From Methanobacteriota archaeon (GTDB taxonomy: Archaea > Thermoplasmatota > Poseidoniia > Poseidoniales > Poseidoniaceae), in assembly GCA_002725275.1 (NCBI GenBank), contig PBOE01000021.1, positions 80,860 through 86,527 of the forward strand: 5,668 nucleotides of DNA, in the 5' to 3' direction. The translations under genes were made by a program, and so were the position numbers. The notes below the pieces were generated by a model. That model was not told the DNA's origin, ran no database searches, and worked only from the letters and a program-made list of their open reading frames with translations. Numbering within the stretch: the first letter of the stretch is position 1; each line of letters starts with the position of its first letter. Below are positions 1-5,668 of the stretch, in pieces.

Positions 1-918
1 CTCATCTCAGAAGCCGTGCGGGGGGTCGGGGCAGTTCTGCTCGATGACGAAGGGCTTGCTGCTTGGAATACGGCTTGCAGAGTTGCCAAGGAGAAAGGTG
101 AGGAGCAACCTTCGCCGGCACCGTTTTCATTCACGCTTCAATACACCCCCGACGGCTCGTTGGCCACGCGGGACATCGTTGCGAGAGCCATTGACCAGCA
201 AATGAAGAAACTCGGCACCGCCCACGTTCACCTGATCACCTCTCACCTCAACCTCCCATGGCAGGATAAATTCCCGACCATCGCACGGCGGCTGAAGGAC
301 GAGGGGTTGGAGCTTGGCAGCGATCCCATCCCGGTCGTTCCCGCCGCTCACTACATGGTCGGAGGCATCCGTGTTGACGACATCGGCAGGGCGTACCTCC
401 ACGGCACTCGCACCATCATGCCCCACCTCTATGCGATCGGCGAAGTGGCGTGCACGGGCATGCACGGAGCCAACCGCTTGGCATCGAACAGCCTGCTCGA
501 GGCGGTGGTGTACGCCCAGCGCGTAGCGCAGCATCTCATTCAGCACCCACCACCTCCGTACGAGGGCATCCATCCTGCATGGCGAGCGGACGGTCTGGGT
601 GCGTTGCGGGAGCACGCGCCCATCAACCACGACCGAACCAGTCTCGTGAGAACCATGACAGAAGAGGTGGGCATCGTCCGCTCGAATCAACGGCTCAAGC
701 GTGCCCAGCGACGCCTGAACCTGCTTCATGACGAGGTTGATTTGATGTGGAAAACCGCACGGCCAACCCGTGAGATCGTTGAACTCCGAAACCTGTGCAT
801 CATCGGTCAACTCGTCGTCAACGACGCCTTAAGCCGCACGGAAAACAGAGGCTTGCACTACAACGTTGACCTGATCAGGGATGACACGCACGAATCAGGG
901 ACGCCAGCATCTGATTGA
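1..918 (+). CDS. nadB: L-aspartate oxidase, C-terminal part (5' truncated by window edge)
   Basis: NadB is the FAD enzyme that oxidises L-aspartate to iminoaspartate, the first step of de novo NAD synthesis; NadA then makes quinolinate. The reading frame is open from base 1 and gives 305 residues. A GTG at base 16 is only an internal valine, because the codons before it already encode family sequence (SEAVRG). Visible landmarks, numbered from the first codon: RDIVARA (R57, matching E. coli R290), PAAHY (H117, matching H351), GEVACTGMHGANR (R159, matching R386), ASNSLLEA, GIVRSNQRLKRAQRR and ENRGLHY near the end. These are the substrate-binding residues and the C-terminal helical domain. By comparison with E. 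coli NadB as I recall it, about 256 N-terminal residues, including the FAD Rossmann motif, lie outside the window. There are two insertions: ~23 residues before RDIVARA and ~7 before the GEV motif. Succinate dehydrogenase/fumarate reductase flavoproteins are related, but the GANR-ASNSLLE and C-terminal motifs favour NadB. Confidence 0.95.
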   Translation, partial: LISEAVRGVGAVLLDDEGLAAWNTACRVAKEKGEEQPSPAPFSFTLQYTPDGSLATRDIVARAIDQQMKKLGTAHVHLITSHLNLPWQDKFPTIARRLKDEGLELGSDPIPVVPAAHYMVGGIRVDDIGRAYLHGTRTIMPHLYAIGEVACTGMHGANRLASNSLLEAVVYAQRVAQHLIQHPPPPYEGIHPAWRADGLGALREHAPINHDRTSLVRTMTEEVGIVRSNQRLKRAQRRLNLLHDEVDLMWKTARPTREIVELRNLCIIGQLVVNDALSRTENRGLHYNVDLIRDDTHESGTPASD

Positions 919-1807
919 TGGGAACGGGAATGCCGTGCCCTTCAGCAAGAACGACGATCGCCTGATTGAGGGAAGCGATTTCCGTGGTTCTCCCGGCTTT
1001 GATGTCCTGAAGCATGCTGCAGGTGTTTTCGGCGGTCTGTTCCAACACGGTTCGAAGGCGCGCTTCAAAGGTCGGTTCGTCGGGCAACACCACCCGTTCC
1101 ATGGCGGCGACTTGGCTGGCCTCACGGTGGACCATCATGCACGCGTTGAACAAATCGCTTCGGAGCAATTCACCGTTGGTTAACCCGGCCAGCGCAGCGA
1201 TGGGGTTGATGGCGAGGTTGAGCACGACCTTTTCCCAAATCAACGCCGCGGCATCGTCGTGAAGCCAGGGGTTCAGGCCGGCCTCGGTGAACACCTTGAC
1301 CAACGTCTCCAGTTGAGCCTCTGATGGGCCGAGCGGGGGCAGGGAAAGCCCGATGCCACCAAAACCTGCCCAAACAACACCGTCACCAACAAGGTAGGCC
1401 CCGTGCGTGGTGCTCGCAGCGAGGACAGCGTTTGGTCCAAAGGTCCGAGTCAGCGTCTCCACGTGACCAAGTCCGTTGCACAACGCCAAGACCAAACCGC
1501 CAGGTTTCAGGAAGGTCGTCGCCGTTTGTGCCAGTTCGGGGAGGGCGTACGATTTGCAGGCGAAGATCACGACGTCAGAGCCACGGACGAGACCGTCATC
1601 CACGGCAAGTTCCTCGCAGGAGAACATGAAACGCTCCGGACCAAGATTCAGGGTGGCGTGCCCGGAAATTTGGAGGCCCTGAACCATCTGAACCGCTCCG
1701 CGCTCTCCACGCACGTGAAGGTGGAGTTCAGCGCTGGTGGCCGCTAACGCACCGGCGACCACCGTCCCGATTGAGCCCACGCCAAGAACCGAAATTCGAA
1801 TGGTCAT
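875..1807 (-). CDS. panE: 2-dehydropantoate 2-reductase (ketopantoate reductase)
   Basis: This enzyme reduces 2-dehydropantoate to (R)-pantoate with NADPH in the cytosol, on the route to pantothenate and coenzyme A. The protein has 310 residues, close to the ~300 usual for the ApbA/PanE family. Residues 7-14 (VLGVGSIG) are the Rossmann GxGxxG loop, R33 lies where NADPH-selective members have arginine, and CKSYAL (K85) follows. Expected active-site residues are present: N111 in CNGLG, K193 in WEKVVLN, N197, N201 in the INP motif, S264 and E276 in the C-terminal SMLQDI...TEI stretch. The ATG at 1807 is chosen because the Rossmann strand begins two residues later. An in-frame ATG at 1855 would add 16 residues with no family counterpart, inside the upstream gene. 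The gene starts 4 nt after the stop of the membrane-protein gene, so its translation is probably coupled. Its 3' end overlaps nadB by 44 bp, tail to tail. Other family members act on other 2-oxo acids, but the full catalytic set supports ketopantoate reductase. Confidence 0.9.
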   Translation of the reverse strand: MTIRISVLGVGSIGTVVAGALAATSAELHLHVRGERGAVQMVQGLQISGHATLNLGPERFMFSCEELAVDDGLVRGSDVVIFACKSYALPELAQTATTFLKPGGLVLALCNGLGHVETLTRTFGPNAVLAASTTHGAYLVGDGVVWAGFGGIGLSLPPLGPSEAQLETLVKVFTEAGLNPWLHDDAAALIWEKVVLNLAINPIAALAGLTNGELLRSDLFNACMMVHREASQVAAMERVVLPDEPTFEARLRTVLEQTAENTCSMLQDIKAGRTTEIASLNQAIVVLAEGHGIPVPINQMLASLIRACHP

Positions 1808-1814
1808 CACCTCA
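1805..1814 (-). promoter_or_regulatory. Fused stop / Shine-Dalgarno-like / start junction
   Basis: The minus strand reads TGAGGTGATG here. TGA ends the membrane-protein gene, ATG starts panE, and GAGGTGAT between and across them matches the anti-Shine-Dalgarno core of 16S rRNA. The SD-like string overlaps the start codon instead of sitting 5-8 nt upstream, so ribosomes finishing the upstream gene more likely reinitiate here. No better-spaced SD is visible upstream of 1807. The sequence is seen directly; the coupling is inferred. Confidence 0.6.
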
Positions 1815-4346
1815 CTGATAACTCGAAAGGTGGAGCACCACCGAGCCCGCCTCAAACGAAAGCCACATGGTGGCCAGCGGGGCGTTGGGTGGCGTCAATT
1901 CGAAGACGGTGTCGCCCGGTGAAAGCGAGTTCCCGTCCCAATTGTGCTCCCAATCGTCGTCAAAACTCCCGCCACGGTCCAAGCGGAAAGGAACGCTGCT
2001 GTTGGTGGGATTGTGAAGCGTGAACGACGTCATGCCGTTGTTCAGCACCGTACCGTCGGAGGCGATGGCCCATGGCGAGGTCCAAAACCTGGACGTTGAC
2101 CCCATCCACGACACCAACAGTTCGGGTCCGTCCTCGGCCACAAAAGATAGCGCCGGATAGGGATTGAACCCTGGTTTGCACAGGGTCATGTTGGCGCCCG
2201 GCGGCACCCTCAGCGTCATGTTCTGGTCGTCCTCCACCATCGGGATTTCCCCCGATGAGCGGACTTGGAGGTCCCAAATCCACGGGCTGGGCCCGAGTGG
2301 ACGAGCCGGGGTGCTCATGCTGGCGTTGATGGGGCAGTGGTCGGCTTCCATGCTCAATATATCGCCCCCACCGAGCAGAGCCTCCCACGAAACCCCTTCT
2401 TCTGCTTGGATGAGCCACCCATCTTCCGGCACATGGGCCACCAGCGGCCGGCGTGGCGGAAGCACCGGAGTGAAGGTGTCGTTGTTGAGCGTGATCGACG
2501 CCATGGATGCGTCAAAGACCAGCGGGTCCAGACCCTCAAGGCAAACCCTGTCGGGCACCTCATCGACGGTCGTGTTCAACCCATCTCCATCAACCAACGC
2601 CACGAGTTGGGTCTGGACCGAGGAACCGATGCCTTCTCCCACGCTGATGTTGAGTGAATCGGAATCGATGAGGTCCCCCGTGAGCGCCAAGCACCGGTGA
2701 ACAAATGCACCCACCTCAACGTCGTACCAGCTCGTATCGGGGACGACCTCGAGGGCCGGTCGAACCGCTGCGGGAACCACCTCATAGCCCCCGTTCATTG
2801 ACACCACGTAGCTGAGGTTCGCTCGGGTGGGTTGCGACGGCCCGTCCCACGTGAGGTTCATCCAGAAAAACGCCGTTCGCTGAGGTAGAAGGTCGGCGCC
2901 GCATCCGTCACCGTCAAGGGAATACGTGCTCTCACCGTCGCAATCCCATGATACCGTCCACCCTTGGCCGGGGTGTTGGAGGAAGGCGCCGATGGCGTAC
3001 GGCTTGGACAGCGCCGAGGGGTTGGTCAGTCGCACCTCGGTGCTGGAGTGCCACGTGCCGTTATCCTGAAGCGTGGCGGCGACCGGGTCAATCAGTTCGT
3101 GCGTCAACGGGTCGTCCCATCTCGATTCATGGAGCACCGGCTGTGCAGCAGGCAGCAACAAAACACCCACGAGCAGCAAGAGGAACCCCATGCGCCCGTG
3201 GTCCTGCTCACTCAAGCCCGTGGTCTCATCAAGGATGAGCGGGATACGCAGGTCGGTCCCAAAGAAAAACAGCAGCGGAAGCAGCAGCGCAAAAACGAGG
3301 TACCAGAGGGAAAATTGTTCGAACACGCCAAAGATGTAAGCACAGAACAGCAACGTGACCAAAATCAGGCTTTGCGTGCTGGAACTTCGTCCGTCGAGCA
3401 GGCCCATTCGAGCGATCAAAAGCCGACCGCCCGGGAACGTCGGGATGGGGAGAATGGAAATCCATGCGAACAGCATGAGCATCCCGCCGGCGTGAACCCA
3501 CGGGTGAGCCCAGAGCAGGCGAACGAAGGCATCATCTCCAACGAGTTGGGTGGAGAAGAGAGAGATGAACAGGGGCGGATTGGAGACCAGCGGCATGGCG
3601 CTTGACGCCAGATACTCGGGGGTCATCGTGAGGCCTGCAAGCATCATGACGGCGCCACTGACACCGAGGACGAGAGGCACGGACAACGCTGCAAAACCGA
3701 GGGAGGCTCGATGGGGCCACGGCCTGGCATCCATTCGGGGCATGGTTGGAATCAGCAACACCCCGAAGGGCCAGAACAGCCACGAGGAAGGGAAGAGCCC
3801 CAGTGCGTACAGGGCGATGGTGAAATCGGGGACCGGCATCAAATGGCCGCTGCGTACGCCGTAGCGAGCCGCGACGTTCCGTTGGACCTGGGAGGCCAGT
3901 GCCAACACCAAGAGCACGGGAAGGGTGTAGCCCAGAAGGGCATCGACAAAGGGGGAACCGTGGAACCAACCTGCATCAGGTCGGGCTTTTGACATCCAGT
4001 GATCGCCCGCCAGCGTCAACGTCAACAGCGAGAGCAACCAGAACACGAGGACGGTGTTGAACCGAGGAAACTGCCGCTCAGGCCTCGGAAAAACGGTGAT
4101 AACCCAGGGCTCATCCTTGGTCAACTTGCCCATCCATCCCAAACGATCGAGGTGGCTGTTGAGACGGATGAGGTCCTGATGGATGTCATCCGTGGGCGAT
4201 GAGACCGTCCAGGAAGGCCACCGTCCGCCGTTTTGTTGCAGAACGTCGACGTATTCGCTGAGGGTTGAGGCCAGCAAATCATGCTGAGACCATGGTTTCT
4301 TGTGGTGGGGCAAGCCGGACTCGATGGCTTCGGGTGAACGGTCCAT
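1812..4346 (-). CDS. Degenerate site-2 protease-like (M50/EGY-type) membrane protein with large exported C-terminal region
   Basis: The protein has 844 residues; its function is unknown. Residues 1-95 are soluble and resemble the N-terminal domain of EGY-type site-2 proteases (a helix, then RLGWMGKL and VITVFPRP). Residues ~97-402 hold seven or eight hydrophobic segments in site-2 protease order. These include FNTVLVFWLLSLLTLTLAG (97-115), the helix that normally carries HExxH followed by ARYGV (160-164), PHRASLGFAALSVP, and ISILPIPTFPGGR (296-308). The HExxH position reads ASQVQ (151-155), and the LDGG aspartate is P305, so zinc binding should be lost. Residues ~403-844 are beta-rich, with nine NxS/T sequons and six cysteines, and no C-terminal anchor; they are probably outside the cell. 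The ATG at 4346 is chosen because AGGAGGG lies 7 nt before it. A GTG at 4418 overlapping the atpD stop would give 868 residues but has no SD. The gene sits between atpD and panE in one orientation. Family assignment is by motif layout only. Confidence 0.75.
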   Translation of the reverse strand: MDRSPEAIESGLPHHKKPWSQHDLLASTLSEYVDVLQQNGGRWPSWTVSSPTDDIHQDLIRLNSHLDRLGWMGKLTKDEPWVITVFPRPERQFPRFNTVLVFWLLSLLTLTLAGDHWMSKARPDAGWFHGSPFVDALLGYTLPVLLVLALASQVQRNVAARYGVRSGHLMPVPDFTIALYALGLFPSSWLFWPFGVLLIPTMPRMDARPWPHRASLGFAALSVPLVLGVSGAVMMLAGLTMTPEYLASSAMPLVSNPPLFISLFSTQLVGDDAFVRLLWAHPWVHAGGMLMLFAWISILPIPTFPGGRLLIARMGLLDGRSSSTQSLILVTLLFCAYIFGVFEQFSLWYLVFALLLPLLFFFGTDLRIPLILDETTGLSEQDHGRMGFLLLLVGVLLLPAAQPVLHESRWDDPLTHELIDPVAATLQDNGTWHSSTEVRLTNPSALSKPYAIGAFLQHPGQGWTVSWDCDGESTYSLDGDGCGADLLPQRTAFFWMNLTWDGPSQPTRANLSYVVSMNGGYEVVPAAVRPALEVVPDTSWYDVEVGAFVHRCLALTGDLIDSDSLNISVGEGIGSSVQTQLVALVDGDGLNTTVDEVPDRVCLEGLDPLVFDASMASITLNNDTFTPVLPPRRPLVAHVPEDGWLIQAEEGVSWEALLGGGDILSMEADHCPINASMSTPARPLGPSPWIWDLQVRSSGEIPMVEDDQNMTLRVPPGANMTLCKPGFNPYPALSFVAEDGPELLVSWMGSTSRFWTSPWAIASDGTVLNNGMTSFTLHNPTNSSVPFRLDRGGSFDDDWEHNWDGNSLSPGDTVFELTPPNAPLATMWLSFEAGSVVLHLSSYQ

Positions 4347-4352
4347 GGCATG

Positions 4353-4359
4353 CCCTCCT
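4353..4359 (-). promoter_or_regulatory. Ribosome binding site for the site-2 protease-like gene
   Basis: AGGAGGG on the minus strand, with 7 nt between GGAGG and the ATG at 4346. It decides the start of the 844-residue protein against the in-frame GTG at 4418 and the ATG at 4379, which lack a correctly spaced SD. The surrounding 68-nt gap (4347-4414) has no AT-rich TATA box, so it looks like an intra-operon spacer. Confidence 0.75.
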
Positions 4360-4414
4360 GTCGTTGCGGTGCGGCCCATCCTCCATGAATCCCTCGTTGG
4401 GGCCACGTCGGTGC

Positions 4415-5032
4415 TCACTTGTTCTTGAATCGCTTCAATCGGAAGGTTTCTTCTCGCTCCATCTCTTCAAGTCGGAGTTGAATGAAGACTTTCGCTTCCT
4501 CAAGTTCGGGGATGACCTTGAACTCGAGCGCGTTGACACGACGCTTGGTCGCTTCGATTTCGGCGAGCAGGCGCTTCAAGGTGGCCTCCATTTCCGAGGC
4601 TTTGACGATCTTCTCGATGAGTTCGCTAAACGAATCGCTCGCTTCATCGATGTAGGGTGAAGAGCCAATGAAACCGATACCGCGCTCAGCAAAGGTGGAT
4701 TTCAGGTTGCTTCCGCTGACGCTCGGCACCACCACACCCATGATGTTGCGACGCTCTACTTCGACCTCCGGATGGGCGGAGTTGGCGATGGCGGCGGCGC
4801 GAACGGCCAGACCGCCCTCGATGGCGTTGGCCAAATCGATGCGTGTCTTGGCCAGGCGGTAGGCCGCCGTGAGATCGCGCTTGGCTTCAATCATCTCAGA
4901 AAGCAAGGTTCGGAACTCGTGAAACAGACCGTCCCGCTTCATCTTGAGTAACTTGTACCCGTTCTTGGTCTGCTTGATGCGACCTTTCAACTTGATGAGT
5001 TCGCTACGGGTTGGTTTGATGTCCAATGCCAT
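4415..5032 (-). CDS. atpD: A-type ATP synthase subunit D (central stalk)
   Basis: Subunit D forms the coiled-coil rotor shaft of the archaeal A1Ao ATP synthase, turning inside the A3B3 headpiece and linking it to the membrane ring. The 205 residues match the usual ~200-215. The N-terminal helix has the family signature PTRSELIKLKGRI (7-19), then LLKMKRDGLFHEF (28-40). The middle, ~85-130, is the less helical head region (RRNIMGVVVPSV). The second long helix, ~132-200, contains RRVNALEFKVIPELEEA (164-180) and ends in an EEMEREETFRLKRFK stretch, as expected. The ATG at 5032 is fixed by a strong SD. It lies 36 nt after atpB and precedes the site-2 protease-like gene, matching the common archaeal order in which D follows A and B. 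No truncation or odd residues are evident. The gene name is used in the archaeal sense, not for the bacterial F-type beta subunit. Confidence 0.97.
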   Translation of the reverse strand: MALDIKPTRSELIKLKGRIKQTKNGYKLLKMKRDGLFHEFRTLLSEMIEAKRDLTAAYRLAKTRIDLANAIEGGLAVRAAAIANSAHPEVEVERRNIMGVVVPSVSGSNLKSTFAERGIGFIGSSPYIDEASDSFSELIEKIVKASEMEATLKRLLAEIEATKRRVNALEFKVIPELEEAKVFIQLRLEEMEREETFRLKRFKNK

Positions 5033-5038
5033 GCTTTC

Positions 5039-5048
5039 TCACCTCCTT
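5039..5048 (-). promoter_or_regulatory. Strong Shine-Dalgarno site for atpD
   Basis: The minus strand reads AAGGAGGTGA, a near-complete match to the 16S rRNA 3' end, with 6 nt between it and the ATG at 5032. It lies in the 36-nt spacer after atpB. Such a strong site fits a highly translated ATP synthase subunit and shows that this genome uses SD-led initiation inside operons. Confidence 0.85.
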
Positions 5049-5068
5049 GTTTCGGTTTGCGGGCACGC

Positions 5069-5668
5069 TCAAGCGCGGTTTTCTGGGTGGTACTTCTTGA
5101 TGAGTTCTTCATCGAGACGCACGAGGTACTTCGTGTCGATGCTGGCCATGAGTTCCCAACAAAGGTTGAGCGTTTCATCGATGGTCCGGTCTTCATCACG
5201 GGATTGACGAAGGAACTTGTCCTCAAACACGCCGGAGAAGTCAAGCAGTTGCTTATCACGCTCGTTGAGAGCGTCCTCACCAACGATGGCCACCAGACCA
5301 CGGAGTTCACGACCTTGAGCGTAGGCAGCGTACATTTGGTCGCTGACCTTCTTGTGGTCGTCGCGGGTCGTTTTCTCACCGATACAGGAACCCATCAGTC
5401 GAGAAAGCGATGGCAGCACGTTGATGGGCGGGTAAATGCCCTGCTGGTGAAGCTCACGACTGATCACAATTTGGCCTTCGGTGATGTAGCCAGAAAGGTC
5501 GGGAATCGGGTGCGTGATGTCATCGCCCGGCATGGTCAGGATGGGGAACTGGGTGATGGAGCCTTTCTTTCCTTTGACGATGCCTGCACGTTCGTACAGC
5601 ATGGCAAGGTCGGTGTACATGTATCCGGGATAACCACGCCTTCCTGGAACTTCTTCACGTGCTGCACC
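5069..5668 (-). CDS. atpB: A-type ATP synthase subunit B, C-terminal part (5' truncated by window edge)
   Basis: Subunit B is the non-catalytic nucleotide-binding subunit that alternates with catalytic subunit A in the A3B3 head of the archaeal A1Ao ATP synthase. The frame is open to the last base of the window and gives 199 residues. The methionine at 5620 is internal, because the 16 codons before it already encode the conserved [19 protein letters not shown] stretch. Further landmarks from the first visible codon: YERAG (26-29 region), [20 protein letters not shown] (48-67), LPSLSRLM with R90 as the arginine that reaches toward the catalytic site, [17 protein letters not shown] (101-117), and the C-terminal helices ending NLCWELM and KKYHPENRA. 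The family is ~460 residues, so somewhat more than half lies upstream of the window. The sequence is ordinary for the family. It is followed by atpD after 36 nt; the gene for subunit A is expected just outside the window. Confidence 0.97.
   Translation of the reverse strand, partial: GAAREEVPGRRGYPGYMYTDLAMLYERAGIVKGKKGSITQFPILTMPGDDITHPIPDLSGYITEGQIVISRELHQQGIYPPINVLPSLSRLMGSCIGEKTTRDDHKKVSDQMYAAYAQGRELRGLVAIVGEDALNERDKQLLDFSGVFEDKFLRQSRDEDRTIDETLNLCWELMASIDTKYLVRLDEELIKKYHPENRA

Noticed and set aside
127..810. A 227-codon open frame on the minus strand across nadB
   Set aside because: It is fully antisense to a clearly conserved enzyme, shows no recognisable domain and has a composition typical of a GC-rich antisense frame.
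831..874. A short T-run after panE on the minus strand as a terminator
   Set aside because: Only four consecutive T within nadB coding sequence and no stable hairpin by eye; too weak to call.
16..918. GTG at base 16 as the true start of a short NadB
   Set aside because: The five codons before it continue conserved NadB sequence to the window edge, so the gene is truncated by the window and not short.
875..1855. ATG at 1855 as the panE start
   Set aside because: The 16 extra residues lie inside the upstream gene and precede the Rossmann strand with no family counterpart.
2164..2700. A 178-codon plus-strand open frame
   Set aside because: It is antisense to the exported region of the 844-residue protein, rich in Ser/Pro/Thr without domain features, and overlapped by other shadow frames.
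2964..3605. A 213-codon plus-strand open frame, rich in Q, E and R
   Set aside because: It lies opposite the membrane domain of the site-2 protease-like gene; its polar composition is what reverse-complemented hydrophobic codons give. No start signal or domain was seen.
5033..5068. CCGAAAC in the atpB-atpD spacer as an archaeal BRE promoter element
   Set aside because: No TATA-like AT-rich box follows it; the next bases are the atpD Shine-Dalgarno site, so an intra-operon spacer is the simpler reading.
4987..5379. A 130-codon minus-strand open frame overlapping the end of atpB and the start of atpD
   Set aside because: It is out of frame with two strongly conserved ATP synthase genes and encodes Thr/Ser/Arg-rich shadow sequence.

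Overview
The window reads as archaeal chromosome, roughly 55-60% GC by eye. It is densely packed with four genes on the minus strand and one convergent gene on the plus strand. The strongest lineage clue is an A-type (archaeal V/A) ATP synthase pair, atpB then atpD, in the usual archaeal order. It comes with GGAGGTGA-type ribosome binding sites, and a neighbouring membrane protein has many N-glycosylation sequons in its predicted exported part. A mesophilic, probably marine, Thermoplasmatota-like archaeon (for example Marine Group II / Poseidoniales) fits the protein style and the presence of an aspartate oxidase. That placement is inference, not something read directly from the sequence.

Layout: bases 1-918 (+) encode the C-terminal ~305 residues of L-aspartate oxidase (NadB), cut by the left window edge. 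On the minus strand, read from right to left, come four genes. They are the C-terminal ~199 residues of ATP synthase subunit B (5069-5668, cut by the right edge), complete subunit D (4415-5032), an 844-residue membrane protein (1812-4346), and a complete 2-dehydropantoate 2-reductase (875-1807). Spacings between the minus-strand genes are 36, 68 and 4 nt, with no recognisable archaeal promoter in them, so they are probably one transcriptional unit. The last minus gene and nadB run into each other and overlap by 44 bp at their 3' ends. There is no non-coding stretch over 70 bases, and I saw no tRNA, rRNA, CRISPR array or mobile element.

Functionally, atpB and atpD belong to the membrane ATP synthase. 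panE (pantothenate/CoA) and nadB (NAD) are cofactor-biosynthesis genes. The most unusual gene is the 844-residue protein. Its N-terminal half has the layout of a site-2 protease (M50, EGY-like), but the zinc-binding HExxH is replaced by ASQVQ and the LDGG motif by FPGG, so it looks like a catalytically dead pseudoprotease. Its C-terminal half is a ~440-residue, beta-rich, probably exported region with nine N-glycosylation sequons and six cysteines. No function can be assigned. Its position directly behind the ATP synthase genes, and close coupling to panE, is the main thing worth following up.
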